DNA from: Lophius americanus | Taxonomy: Eukaryota; Chordata; Actinopteri; Lophiiformes; Lophiidae | Reading direction: 5' to 3' | Length of the DNA: 64,000 bases | NCBI GenBank assembly: GCA_037951165.1 | Contig: JBBDHG010000052.1 | Location: 933,501 to 997,500, forward strand | In this document: piece by piece, positions 37,101 through 48,769 of the stretch | How positions within the stretch are numbered: the first letter of the stretch is position 1 | Layout of the letters: each line of letters begins with the position of its first letter | Made by a program: the position numbers and the translations under genes | The notes under the pieces: generated by a model | Told to the model about the DNA's origin: nothing | Database searches by the model: none | Seen by the model: the letters and a program-made list of their open reading frames with translations, nothing else

Positions 37101-37765
37101 TGTCTTCCCACTCCATAAATAGACAAAATATAGTTTGATATAAGTACCTATTTATTTTACTGTATTAACGTAAAGTATAAACCATACTCCTTTAACCCCA
37201 CTCCCCTTTCTTATTAGAAACAAAGCTCAGTCTTTCCCGTTGGTTATTCACCGTAAAGCCAAGTAGCACAATGCTGAGTATCATTCGACAGCTGTCTACA
37301 TCAAACCAAAGCAAACAGTGGAGCAAAAGCCAGATACCCTTTGCAGCTCTTCTTCATTTAATGAAATTTCCAAGGTGTATTGGAAATGAGGTAAAACATA
37401 AATAAACAGAATGATCGGACTAGATTGCTGTCCTGAGCATTAATTGGAGAACATCTGTAATGAACACATACCTGACCCCTGATAAGATCTCTACAATTGG
37501 CTCCAGCGTGATCTCAATATAAAAGTGTTTTTTCTGAAGCTCCTGGTATGTCAGCTGAAACCTTTGAAAATATGATCCTCTGTACCATGTTATACTTGGC
37601 CTTTGAGAGAGGCAGAAGATATTTGGACGTAACATGATGGATTCTCCACTCGGCACAATTTATTAAACAACACATCAGAAACATGGAGGACGTCGGGATC
37701 TGGGTAGACCACAGTGTGACTTATCAATCACAACATTCACACTCACACCTCATTCTAAAGCACTT
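34151..37765. other. Intron, no supported gene
   Basis: The frames at 35321-35689, 35825-36067 and 36285-36782 are open but show no domain or splice context. 36250-36800 is T-rich. No repeat assigned. Confidence 0.4.
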
Positions 37766-37769
37766 TATA

Positions 37770-39345
37770 GAACTGCTTTAGTGCAGCCACATTGGAGGGT
37801 TGGTGAGCATGAACTGATCTTGTCAGGTCCCACCACGGCATCCAGATGGGGATGAGGTCCAGGCTTTGACTCGACCACTCCAAAACTTTTGATCTTTATT
37901 CCTTTTGATTCATTCAATGGTGGACTTATTCTTCTGGTTGAGTTCATTGTCTTCCTGCTTGAACCAGTTGCTCTTGAGCATAAACTCATTGACTGATGAC
38001 CTAAAATTCCCCCTAAAATCTTCTGGTAGAGAACAGAATCCTTTAATTATGGTGAGTCGTCCTGGTCCTGCATGAAAACAAAGCATCTCCATAACATCAC
38101 ACTGCCACCTCCATGTTTGACTGTGTTCCGCTAGTGGAGAGCTGTTTAGTGCAGACCAAATGGAACAGGACCCCTGTCTTCAAATATTTCAACTTTCCAC
38201 TCATCAGTCCATAGAAGATTCTCTCAAAAGTTCTGAGGGTCATCAAGGTGTGTTTGGTAAAATTCAGATGAGTCTCAATGTTGCTCTAGGTTAACAATGG
38301 CTTTCTCGTTGGCACTCTCCCATAATGCCATTGTTGCTCAGTGTTGTCATGACCTCTGACCTTTATTGAGGTGCCAAATGCCTGGAGTTGTTTGTATGTT
38401 TTATTTGGATCTTTGGTGACTTCCTGAATGAGGAATGATGGAATTTTGGAAGGTGGGCCACTTCTGTGAAGGTTCACTGTTGTTCCAAATCTTCTCCAGT
38501 TGTAAATAATTTGTCTCAATAGGTGGGTTTACATGTAACACATTCTCCTATCCGAATTAGACCTTACCTACTTGAAATGTCGGTCGCCTGTTTACATAAC
38601 CTGTGATCTTTTCTGATCCGGTGTTTACATGCATCAACTAGTCTAATTGGAAACAGCTTTCTGACATGCGCAGATGATCCACACTCCAGTTCATAAAGGG
38701 GCGATAATGCTTCAATGAGTTGGGTGCCGACCGCCAACAAGTGCCGAGAAGAAGAATACGACAAAGAGGGCATGGGCGGAAGTGACTTTTCGTCCATCCG
38801 ACCCTCCAACTATGTTAAACTCTTTCAAACTTTCAATGAGTAAATGACTCTCCGGTGCAGACCGTTACTGTTTTCAAGTCGCCATATTTAAATGATTCCC
38901 GGTGCTGAAAAAACTCATCCAGATTATCACGTCACAACACTGGGCATGCGCAGATACAACTCAAACAGAAAGGTTTCCTAAACTGTTCACTAAACTGTTG
39001 CAGCGACTGGCTATCAGAAAGGCTCAGAAATCTCATTCGGTAAGGTTCTTTCCATTCAGAAAGGGGTGTTTTCATGCAGCATTATCTTCCCGATTACACT
39101 GCTTTTCTGAATCAAATCGGAATCAGGCTGTCCATATAAACCCAGCTACTGCGGATATGTGGCGTCCCAGAACCTTAGAAATAGTTTTGGACCCTCCCGG
39201 ACTGATGATTGTCAATAGCCCTCTGGAATGTCTGTTGATTCTGGTAAAGTGTCCCACTGGTGAGACCTACATCCAACTTCATGCTTTATGTTCACTCAGG
39301 TTGTTCTATGACAAATTTAGTTTGGAGTTCTAAGTCCACAGTTAA
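37770..39345 (-). mobile_element. Tc1-like transposon, family 1, most complete copy, carrying a nested element
   Basis: Antisense blocks run from CCACATTGGAGGGTTGGTGA (37789, C-terminal part) through the QDN-type site near 37940 and CTGCCACCTCCATGTTTGAC (38101) to the helix-turn-helix at 38286-38519, where the minus frame reads NWRRFGTTVNLHRSGPPSKI. The gene then resumes after the insertion at 39149 with TATGTGGCGTCCCAGAACC and AAATAGTTTTGGACCCTCCC, and runs into the 5' leader to about 39345. Without the insert the two flanks make a continuous helix-turn-helix coding stretch that lines up with 1375-1440. Confidence 0.88.
38522..39146. mobile_element. 625-bp non-autonomous element flanked by TA, inserted in the Tc1-like copy
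   Basis: Starts GGTGGGTTTACATGTAAC and ends GTCCATATAAACCCAGC, giving imperfect terminal inverted repeats (G-C/G-TGGGTTTA-C/T-ATG). TA lies on both sides (38520-38521 and 39147-39148), while the surrounding Tc1-like sequence needs one TA only. CATGCGCAGAT occurs twice inside (38669, 38945). It has no transposase-like frame. A TA target duplication fits the Tc1/mariner superfamily, so mobilisation by such a transposase is inferred. Confidence 0.85.
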
Positions 39346-39349
39346 GACT

Positions 39350-40645
39350 GATGTCCACATAAAATTAAATTCTCCAATTGTCCTCTTTAGAAGGCTGAAC
39401 TTCATATTCCTGCATCACCTCCATCTACAACACCAATTACCTGATGTTTGACAATCCATTTTTCTATTAAGTTTTATTTCCAACACCTGTTTAAAGTTTG
39501 GGTGCTGAAAAAAACCAACCTGAAATTTAAAATGAATAACACATTCAAACACAACGTCATAAGTTCTGTCAAGGCCACAATGAGAGTGGAGAAGAACTGT
39601 GTGCTCCAACGAGCCCACATACTGAGAGGGAAGTAATAAAACAAATCACATTATAATTTATGGAACATTTGCTCTTTGCAAGGAGACTTTGCCGTGTCCA
39701 TCACCACATGTATCTGCTCATAAACGCAGCAGATGACCTCAGTCAGCATGTCCATCAGCTTCATTAGATCTTATACGTCTTTATTCCCGATTTAAGCTGC
39801 CGCTGTTCTGTACACGGTGCTCTCCGCCAGTACAGCCTCGTGTGTGTTTCTATCATCTGCAGCATGGTGCAAATCACAACCAGGTGCCTCCCATTCAAAA
39901 TTAACAAATGGTTCTAACTTTCCTCCTATTTTGACAAATGCATACCTGGGTTGCTGACTGTTAAAACCATAAAATGAATTCTTCTTTTTTATGATTCACA
40001 GCACAAGATGATGGTTGGGAGAACAAGCAGGAGTAGAGCTGAGAATGATTTCACCTTGCATGTTAACCTCCTCTGTGCACCAATTCAAGCCTGGGATCAC
40101 AGTTATTAGAAGCAGAACCTATTGTACTTGGCCGATGCAGCTTTTCTCTCATTACTGTGTTATTTAGCATATTGATTGTGTTTGAAGGAAGCAGTAACAC
40201 ACGAGCCCATAGGCCTCAGAGGGATATTTTCATCATCTGCCATTTCGGCCATTGTACAGCAGAACAAATGTAAATTTGACGTCGATATTATATCCCCAAA
40301 ATGTTGGAGATATTATGAAATCATTATTGATACTGCCAACAGAATTTTCTGTAGGAGCGAATCATAAGCACAATAATATTTCAGTTTCAGGTGGATCCAA
40401 ATGCCGATTCTGGATCATTGTCTTGAGCATAGTGAGGCAGAGCTTTTTCCCGTTATTGTTGTCAACATGATGAAAGCCCTCAACTCTGCTTTCCAGAAAG
40501 AAATCTTAAGATATTTCAGAAATCTTTAAGAAATCTCATTAACAACTCAATTGTTTACATTTTATATTTCCATCCTTCAGTGATCAATCACGTTGAACTA
40601 ATTCCCAGACAGTCAATGAATTTACGTGAAGTGACCAATTTTTTC
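39350..40645. other. Intron, nothing assigned
   Basis: No recognised repeat or gene. AT-rich, single-copy looking. Confidence 0.4.
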
Positions 40646-40654
40646 TTAAATTCA

Positions 40655-42010
40655 AAAGTTATATCTAAATGTTGAATCTAAATCTAAATGTTGGACTTAA
40701 ATGTTTAGAAAATATGCAAATTTACACTGACTTCAGCAGAAGTAATCAAAAAACAATAATAATACATTTAATTTATAACGAACATTACATTTGGGTCAAA
40801 TCTCAAATTGTTACAAGGTAAAAGCTTGAAAAAAGAAAACCACTTCTATCCAAGATAAAGCGGCCCCTTTTTCACCAACTTTATTGAGCGGTTCAACAAC
40901 AACAACAAATAACCAACCAAGGATGGTGAAAATGACTCATGGTTAAAATGGTTAAGTTACATGCTTTTCTTCTGTTCCTTAGTATAGAGACAATGTACGT
41001 TCACTTAGGCTTCTCAAACATGCCGCCCCCCCGGTAATCACTGATGGCTTCCTTCGAGCTGTCCTGCGCCCCCGGAGGGCTGCTGTGGGTTATGGCCCTT
41101 CCGGGTTCCAGTGCCCGATGAGGGATGCTGTGGGGGATGAGGAGTCTGGATTTGCCTCTGATACACTGGTCTCAGGCCTTGGGGGCCTGGGCCTTGCTTC
41201 TTTTAATGCACCTCACTAGATTAGTACAATCTCAAAGGTCACATTTATCTAATTTGCACAATAAGACTCACAATAGTGTTTGTGGGGTTTGGGTTGGGAT
41301 GGGGGTGTTGTAGCAGGGCAGTTTGCGGTACAGTTGTGTGCCGAGGCCCTCTAGTTCCCAACATAAGAGTAATAGGCTAGTGTTTCAATGAGGACAGGTG
41401 TAGGTCACTTACACACACTCACATGCACATAAATAATGTCTATATACTGCAATATCAAACTGCAGGTATTTTAAGAAATGTTTTTTACCAAGTATTGGCA
41501 CAAACCTTACGTTTACTCGCCGACTGATTCGGAAAAAAACATCAAAAGAAAAACACCCTAAACAAAACATGCCAGACAGAAATCTTTGGTTTAAGACGAA
41601 GTTGTGTGAATTCTCAGTTTTTTGCATTCAATCCAGCAAGCTTTTGTTTGCTCTTACGAGGCCTATATTGGGGGCCAAGGCTATTCCAAGTTAGGCACTG
41701 GCCCAGAAGTAGCTCAGAAACTGCCTTGGTCCAAAAGAGGAAGCTTTTATTGTGTATAGAAGTGTTCATTTTCGCTGACATCAGTGTAAATTTAGCATAT
41801 TTTCTAAACCTTTCGATTCAACATTTCGATTTCGATTCAACATTTAGATGGAACATTTAGATTCAACATTTAGGTGGAACATTTAGATAGAACATTTAGA
41901 TAGAACATTTAGATAGAACATTTAGATAGAACATTTAGATAGAACATTTAGATAGAACATTTCGATTTAGATTCAACATTTGGAGCTAAATGTTGCTAAA
42001 TGTTGTTAAA
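40655..42010. mobile_element. Candidate foldback element with long inverted repeats
   Basis: The left arm (about 40663-40745) and right arm (about 41770-41850) match as inverse complements: the complement of the left reads CAGTGTAAATTTGCATATTT, TCTAAACATTTAAGTCCAAC, and the right reads CAGTGTAAATTTAGCATATT, TTCTAAACCTTTCGATTCAAC. Outside the arms both sides carry AACATTTAGAT words (inverted on the left). The interior holds a GC-rich block at 41020-41215 and no transposase frame. Family unknown; no target duplication identified. Confidence 0.6.
41815..41990 (+). repeat. 13-bp minisatellite (AACATTTAGATAG)n
   Basis: Six or seven exact tandem copies at about 41877-41960, flanked by diverged variants (AACATTTCGATTTCGATTC, AACATTTAGATGG). 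The same word appears inverted at 40663-40695, so the array expanded inside one arm of the inverted-repeat element. Confidence 0.9.
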
Positions 42011-42094
42011 ATCAACCTGTGCTACTTTTACAAACGGCGGCCCATAAATATATCTTTATATTTACAGTGAAAGAAGCATGGAGACATCTTAAGG

Positions 42095-42930
42095 TATGCT
42101 GTGGTAACTGGTACCAAGCAGCACCTTTAAGTGCTGGAATTTTCAGGATAGTGTCTTCATGGATCGTTCTTGTTCATATAGAACATCCCATAGGGTTAGG
42201 GTTCAAGTCCAAGTCAAGTGCCCAAAAATTCCCTGAAGAATATTGTCCAAAGCATCACACTGTCCTCGGTTTGACATCATCAAATGACGCATCCTGGTGC
42301 CATATCTTCCCCAGTTAAGCCATGCACTTGCATCCTGTCATCCGCAATATTTAAAAGAATATGTGATTCCTTAAACCAGACCACATGCTGATGCAATGCT
42401 GAAATGGCCATTGCTGACGCTCTCAGCAGTGAACAGGGATCCAAATGGTCACTCTGTCCGGTCTGAGACTACACAGCCACACAAGCGTTAAGTTCCGTCA
42501 CTTAACACTTTTCTGTCAGAACTAGCATGAACTTTATCGCCTATTTGTGTTAGAACAGCTCTTGTTGGGGAATCCAGGCTAGACTTCACTCCTCAAGTGT
42601 ATTTGGGCGTCCATGATCCTGTTGCCGGTTCACCATTAGTCCTTCCTGAGACCATTTTGGTTGATACTAATCACTGTGTACCAGGGAAAACCATAAATAC
42701 CTTCAGTTTTGGAGATGCTCTGACCCAGTCGTGTAGCCATCATAATTATGCCTTGTCAAGGTCACTAAGATCTGTGGTCTGCAGACCACGCTTGCTCGGG
42801 TTTCTGCTTCCAACTCATCATATTCAAGAGAGAGAAAAAAACCAATCTGTTGCTGACTAATAATCCCACCTACTGACCAATCAATGTTATTTGACTTCCC
42901 CTGTCAGTGATTATAATGTTATGGCTGACT
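42095..42930 (-). mobile_element. Tc1-like transposon, family 2, nearly full length
   Basis: Antisense blocks from GTGGTAACTGGTACCAAGCA (C-terminus, 42100) through CAAAGCATCACACTGTCCTC, GCATCCTGGTGCCATATCTTC, TTTTGGAGATGCTCTGACCC and TCGTGTAGCCATCATAATTATG to the terminal repeat GTGATTATAATGTTATGGCT at about 42907. A piece of the central catalytic region is missing (about 42150-42220 joins distant blocks). Inactive. Confidence 0.88.
42774..42789. repeat. 16-bp perfect palindrome
   Basis: GTGGTCTGCAGACCAC inside the Tc1-like copy, at a place where the family consensus has no palindrome; a local rearrangement. Confidence 0.85.
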
Positions 42931-44435
42931 AGTGTATAACAGTGAGGGGAAGAACTGATGCCAGAGCTAGCATGGGGAAAATATGGCACCAGCTCTTTTA
43001 AGTTCCCTTTCCCCACATAAACAGCATCCATGTGATGGATATCAGAGGACGATCCGCAGCTGTCTCCTCTTGCTTCGTTTCTTTCCTTAAGGTCCGGAAT
43101 GCCTCTAAGCCATGATCCGGATCAGAACCGTATATTGTGTTTCTGTTTTGATTTCTACCGTGAGGATTTCTCCCCTTGGTAGAAATTCACCATCCAAAGC
43201 TCTTGTATCCACAATACAACACCTGGAAAAAGAAACTCTTCATTAATCTCTGCAGCCCTAAGAGTCTGTGGTTTTAAGCAACCCTGTTTCCAAACCACAT
43301 GTGAGGCGGCGCAGTGGCGGGTCGGCAGAGCCTTTGTTTTAGAATAGCTCTGGGTTATTTTCAGGTCATTGTGGGCGAGTGGGTTCCTAATTGAATTTCT
43401 GAGCGTTTTGTTTAATATGCCACCGTTAAGGGGTTCTAAAAATAGCCCTGTGGATGCAATGACCTCATCTTTTCCGGAGTTTCGGAGAGATAGATAATCC
43501 TAGTCCTTCTTTATCTCTCTGACTAAAAGCTGATGAATTAATTATTACAAAGGACCACAGATTAGATCACTGTGGGTGTTGTTCTCAATTTAAGAGTGCT
43601 AGATCATGAGTGTTCATTGCGGACTCCTCTGAAAAGTAGGTCCATATGATAAACTTGTCTTGTTTTAATGTGTGTTACAGTATCAACATTGATTCCAGAG
43701 AAGCTTTTAAAGTATGTGCATTACATATGGTTGGTGTCTGTGGTGACATATCGTGTTTGTGAAGATAATGAAAACTCTAAATGCAAGATTTTACTTAAAG
43801 CTTTTTAAATCCTACTATCCGACTACTACTGTATTTGTCCTTCAGCCCTAATATTCGTACTACATATTAGAGACAATGACGGATACTTTTAAAAAGCGCC
43901 CAGCTGAGTTTTGTTTCCAGTGAACAGTAGCTTCAAATCTGAAAATCCTTCTAATAATAATAGAAGCCATGAAATCATAATATCTCTTCTCCATCCAAAA
44001 ACTCAAATATGAGTCAGTTTGGGAGATTACACAATCTCGTTCCTCTTGGACAGACATGGACCGGATTGATTTTAAAGCCAGTATGTTAATTCATTTAGTC
44101 AACAAATCATTTAAAATTCTATTATCAGCAATTATATCATCAAAAATACATTAATTACTGTACATCTTAGCCAACTGGCTAACTCGCAAGGATGGCTTGG
44201 ATTTTAAATTGGCATTCAAGGGAAATACTTAAAATAACTTGGTTGACTCCTTCCACACAGAAAGGCTAGTTCTGCATTCACATCAAACTTACTTTACTTT
44301 ACTCACTTTACTCAAATGCAAATGTCATCACGGGATCCTTTAGTTCCACTGTTTTCCGTGTCATAAACCATAATGGAAACTTTGCCTACATGTAGGCGTA
44401 GTTTCCATCAATCTTTCCATCAGGCTTATCAGGTG
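42931..44435. other. Intron, nothing assigned
   Basis: No repeat or supported frame. 43295-43330 has GGCGGCGCAGTGGCGGGTCG, a string like the start of the retroposon at 5624, but the rest does not follow. Confidence 0.4.
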
Positions 44436-44610
44436 TCCGACCGCAAAGGACCCCAAAGAATTGGGGCCTTAACACAGTTAAGGCCCCAATCCCCTGCGTT
44501 GTACAAGCAATTACCCTCATTTGAAGTCCTCAAATTAAATTTGAGTCATTCATAATGTCAAACAGCCCATGTTGATGTTATTTCTATAATTGAAGCAATA
44601 TGCCCTAAAA
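44436..44610 (+). repeat. Dispersed repeat C, copy 2, with hairpin insertion
   Basis: Aligns with 30757-30915 but has about 22 extra bases between CCCAAAG and AGGCCCCAATCC. The extra bases form a 13-bp perfect hairpin with the following sequence: ATTGGGGCCTTAA (44460-44472), loop CACAG, TTAAGGCCCCAAT (44478-44490). Confidence 0.65.
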
Positions 44611-44834
44611 AAAGATATAGACATTCAATAACATTCAAGCTTATTCAGCTCATTTCAGTGTTGTAAACCTTTGAAGGTTTCACACCTCATATAGGTTGTG
44701 GAATTGTAAATTAAACTAGAAAAAGAATGTAGAGTGAAAACCAGTAGCGGCAAGAACATGTATTTTGTGATATTTCTAGCTAATTGGATGCAGTGCTTAT
44801 CTAAGAGTTTCTAGGTTAATTCATTGATTACTTT

Positions 44835-45135
44835 GTTACCTGCGCCAAGGAAGCATGTTTACACCCATTATTTTACATGTCTGTCTGTCTATTAGCAAAA
44901 TTACAGGAAAACCAGAGGATGGATTTGCATGAAATCTTACTCAGAGGTGGATTTTAGGCATATTCCACAGATGATTACATTTTGGTGACATTAAGTGTTT
45001 TACAGCTTTTAAAGTAAAACAAAATAAAATAAGATGTTTGGCGTTTTGACCTCACAATGTGGCAAGGTGCTCTCTTGAAACTGTGTCTATTATTGTTGCC
45101 TTTGTTCAATTGATTCCTTTCATGTACTATACTGG
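44835..45135 (+). repeat. Dispersed repeat B, copy 2
   Basis: GCCAAGGAAGCATGTTTAC, GTCTGTCTGTCTATTAGCA, GGATGGATTTGCATGAAATC, CACAATGTGGCAAGGTGCTC. Same order as at 21130. Confidence 0.75.
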
Positions 45136-45362
45136 AGAGGAACAAGAAATGAAGCACGATATTTGTTAAAAAGAAATACCCTGCTTAAAGTCTAGTATTG
45201 TGGATGAGAGAATAAAACAATGTGCTGAACAGTGCTTTAACTGTGTTGCCATAATATAATGACATTATAGCCTTATTGATATATCTAAAAGAAATCAGGT
45301 GAGTATAGAAATATAAGGTTATCTAATGTTGATTAAAGATTACTCATACATGGCAAAAATTG

Positions 45363-45545
45363 TTAAGATAAGATAATATAAGATAAACCTTTATTAGTCC
45401 CACAATGGGGAAATTGCAGCGTTACAGCAGCAAAGAGCACACAGATAAATAAATATGATTAATCTATACTAGGGTATTACGACATAATATAAATATTACA
45501 CTATACAGGAAATATTACACTATGATATAATATTATATTATTATA
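45363..45545 (-). mobile_element. Retroposon (LINE-type) fragment
   Basis: AGATAAGATAATATAAGATA followed by AACCTTTATTAGTCCCACAA, TGGGGAAATTGCAGCGTTAC and AGCAGCAAAGAGCACACAG is a common teleost retroposon end, with the (AGATAA)n tract as its 3' repeat tail on the minus strand. The remainder is AT-rich. Confidence 0.6.
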
Positions 45546-46197
45546 ATATTAATGACACTGAAAATAAATTATTCTGTGTCTTACCTGTCCTCAGACACTA
45601 AGATTATACAAATTCACCAGGTAGTCCTGGTGCTATTTTAAGTAACCACTTAGTAGAACAGATTAACTACAAAACATAATAAATCTATAAAAAAGTGCTG
45701 AGGGAGCACAAATCTCTGCCAAGGGCCAAAATCTACCTCTGAACCTACTGTTAAACAGACATTGTTCTATCATTTCCTGTTCCTTTCCAGCACAAAACAT
45801 CCAAAGACCAAGGCACAACAGTACCCAAGGTTTTGGAAAAATTCATACAAATTTCCACATTGATCTCTGAGTTATTGCCAGCCTCTAAATCTACCAACAA
45901 CTCCAAAAAAACCTCTAAGAATCAATCAAATACTCTGTAGCCAGTCGTATTCTGTACATTACACTTCTCTCTTCAGCCCACTGAGCCTCCAGCTCCACCC
46001 CAAAAGTAACATCAAAGGAACACTTGAAGCTGATCTCCCAGCTCTACCCCCAAGGAAACATCAAAGAATCAAAGACAGCCGTAGCCAAATTGTGACATCA
46101 TTACTCCAAAAAGCTTATTATTTTCTTTTCTTTTCTTTTTTTGTTCTGCGAAACACATAATGTCAGCAAAATCTAATCACCTGTAGGGTATGCACAA

Positions 46198-46275
46198 AGT
46201 ACCTCTCGGCACTTTGAGATTTGATCCAAATGTATAGTGCGTTATAAATAAAATGTATTATTATTATCATTATAT
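46198..46275 (+). mobile_element. LINE/SINE 3' tail
   Basis: GGCACTTTGAGATTTGATCC, AAATGTATAGTGCGTTATAA and ATAAAATGTATTATTATTATC. A near-identical tail is at 49988-50062. Confidence 0.7.
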
Positions 46276-46286
46276 GAATACTAATA

Positions 46287-46322
46287 CAGACGCACATGAG
46301 TGAAAAAACTCATGTGCGTCTG
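46287..46322. repeat. Perfect hairpin, 15-bp arms, GAAAAA loop
   Basis: CAGACGCACATGAGT, loop GAAAAA, ACTCATGTGCGTCTG. No rho-independent style context is relevant in this genome; too short for a microRNA precursor. Confidence 0.9.
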
Positions 46323-46329
46323 CCTGTAG

Positions 46330-48135
46330 GCAGTAATTTCAATAGTTAACACTTGTTTCATTTTGCTAAATTTTCTTTGACAATACTCACAGTGTCAAAC
46401 TCAAATTCTTCAATATATATTAGATTAGGCCACAAAATATTGCAATACAAAAATCTCGATTTCAACAAACACGTATTAATGAACGTCACTAACAACACAG
46501 ACGTGAGTAAAGTTATTGGGCCTCAGCATGGATACCCACCATGCTTGGTGCAATTCTAATTGATCTGATAGTCACTCATCAGATGGTGAGTAACCAGTAA
46601 ACGCTGCAGAGTGACGCGCTCTGAGGGACCATTCCAACAAGCAGCCATTTTGTCTCATAAGATCAGCGGTGACCTCATATTCTTAATTACTTGCCAGTGA
46701 CGGAGGTTTAGCAGCGGAACACACACACACAGATTAATCAGTGTAAAATCTAACGCCACCACCTCTTACTTCACGAGAATAGTCCGTGACTAAGAGCGGC
46801 ATGTACTCCACACAAGGGCCTGTCATCCCTCTTCACCGCAGCCTCCGAGCTCTGTATTTATGTTAGCTGCAGAGCAACTTTAACTGTACATTCCTAATAG
46901 GTGAACAGCTCTTGGCCTGGACAGCCAAATATTTCAAAGCTTACGGCTTAAAAAAAAATAAAAAATCAGCAATCAATGTCCAGTTAGCAGAGCGCTTGGC
47001 ATGAGGAGGCATGTGGCATTATTGCAACATCTTGTAGGTAACAGATGTATTTATGTGTGTGAGCTCACAGGACCCTGCTATAACTTTCAGTCAATATGAA
47101 ACCAATTACAAGCTTGGGTCGGTACTACAAACACTCCCTGGGCTTATGTATTTCTTTTTGAATCGACTACATACTGAATATTTATTCCTCCCATTCCCTT
47201 TTTCATCATCTCACACAAGCTGGTTTGATAAATAATAAACGTGTTTACTGCTCACATGGACTGACGTAATATTCACCCTCAGAATTGTTCTATCCATCAA
47301 CCGGTTCCCGACTCAGGGCCTGTTGCTCCATGATGAATTAACATGTGGATAATTTCACGGATCAATTGGGAGCTAAAAACAACAGTGGGGAAAGTGCATC
47401 AGCACATGTTCCACCTGCTGCTTCATGCAGCAGAAACTTCTGTTTTAAACTGATTGCAGTGAAGATAAAATACCTGGCTCGAGTGTTTTCTTTTGTCTCT
47501 GTATTTACAGAACAGGCCATTCTTTTCATGTCTGAACTAATATCTGCTCATTACCTTCATTTAAAACCTATTTTCTACCAAACAAAAAGTTCAACCACAG
47601 CCATTGCACAACCCATGATTGTCTATAATCTGGAAGTTAATTTCCCCTCATGGAAATGAATCAGAGAGTTTAGGGGCAGAGAGTTGTACAAACAAGCAGC
47701 CAATGCTAAAATGCACTAATTGATGAGGTGGCGTGTCGATCATCAGTAATCCTCTCCAGATGAGAGTAATCCGCCGAAAAAAACAGTCGCCATCAAATCA
47801 GCGAGGAATCCAGAGGAGGTGTTGCACGAGAAGCTGGCTGGAGAGGGAAGACTTGTTTGTACTGCAGGTGTTAGAGAGTCCTCAGCTGCCAAACGAGTCA
47901 GACCCGCTCAGACGGCTCTGATCTGAAAGCAGTTCTGCCCAGATTTGCATTGCATATCAAACCCAGTGCAGAATAAATAAACTGAAATAAAAGGAACTAA
48001 TTACAGTGGCACTGGTCCACATTTCAAGTGAGTAATTTGAACGTAACCCAATCAACATTTCTGATTCCAGGCAAACAAGAACTGATTGCACCTTTACAGC
48101 GACTTGGTTAAAAATGTCTGCACTGAAAAAGGAGG
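46330..48135. other. Repeat-free block of the intron
   Basis: The longest stretch of balanced, apparently single-copy sequence in the intron (particularly 46560-47000 and 47640-47960). It has homeobox-like words (TCTTAATTACTTG, AGATTAATCAG) and no frame with a domain. A reasonable place to look for conserved enhancers; nothing here proves one. Confidence 0.35.
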
Positions 48136-48139
48136 GCTA

Positions 48140-48755
48140 CATGAGAACCCTTCATACTGATAGATGACAATAGCTAATGATAGCAATGATGGCTAACTTT
48201 AGCCATAATGATGTACATTAGTTAACTTTTTTCACAATGACTGATATTAGCTAAATTTAGCAAGGAAAGCTGAAATTAGATAACTTTAGCCAAGATAGCT
48301 GGAAGTAGTTCGGTTTAGCAATGATAGCTGCCATAACCAAATTTTAGTGATGATAGCTGCTTTAACCTTATTTTAGCTACAAAAGTTGTCATTAGTAATA
48401 ATCGTGGACATTAGCCAAGTTTAGAAATGAAAGCCGACAGCACCTAACTTTTCTGAATATTAGCTAAAATCAGCTAACTTTAGTGATGATAGTTATCATT
48501 GCTAAAATATTTCAAATTGGGCTAAGTTTAGTGATTATAGCTGACATTGCCTCACCTGAGAGATGATATCTGACATTTGCTAATGTCATCGCTGACATAA
48601 GCCATATTTAGCTTGATAGCTCACAGTACCTCACTTCAGTGATGACAGTTGATATTAGTTAATGGTTCCATTCATAACTGATATAACCTGTCTTTAGCAA
48701 TGATAGCTAGCGATGATAGCTGACAGTACCTGTTGTACGAGATGATATCTCTCAT
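48140..48755 (+). repeat. Degenerate minisatellite M2, left block
   Basis: About 16-18 units of roughly 35 bp built on GATGATAGCTGACATTAGCTA + ACTTTAG with much drift. Confidence 0.85.
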
Positions 48756-48769
48756 CAGCTTACATGATC

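Noticed and set aside
41662..41671. Perfect SRF CArG box (CCTATATTGG), tempting because MRTFs act through SRF
   Set aside because: A CC(W6)GG match is expected about four times by chance in 64 kb, and this one lies inside a repeat.
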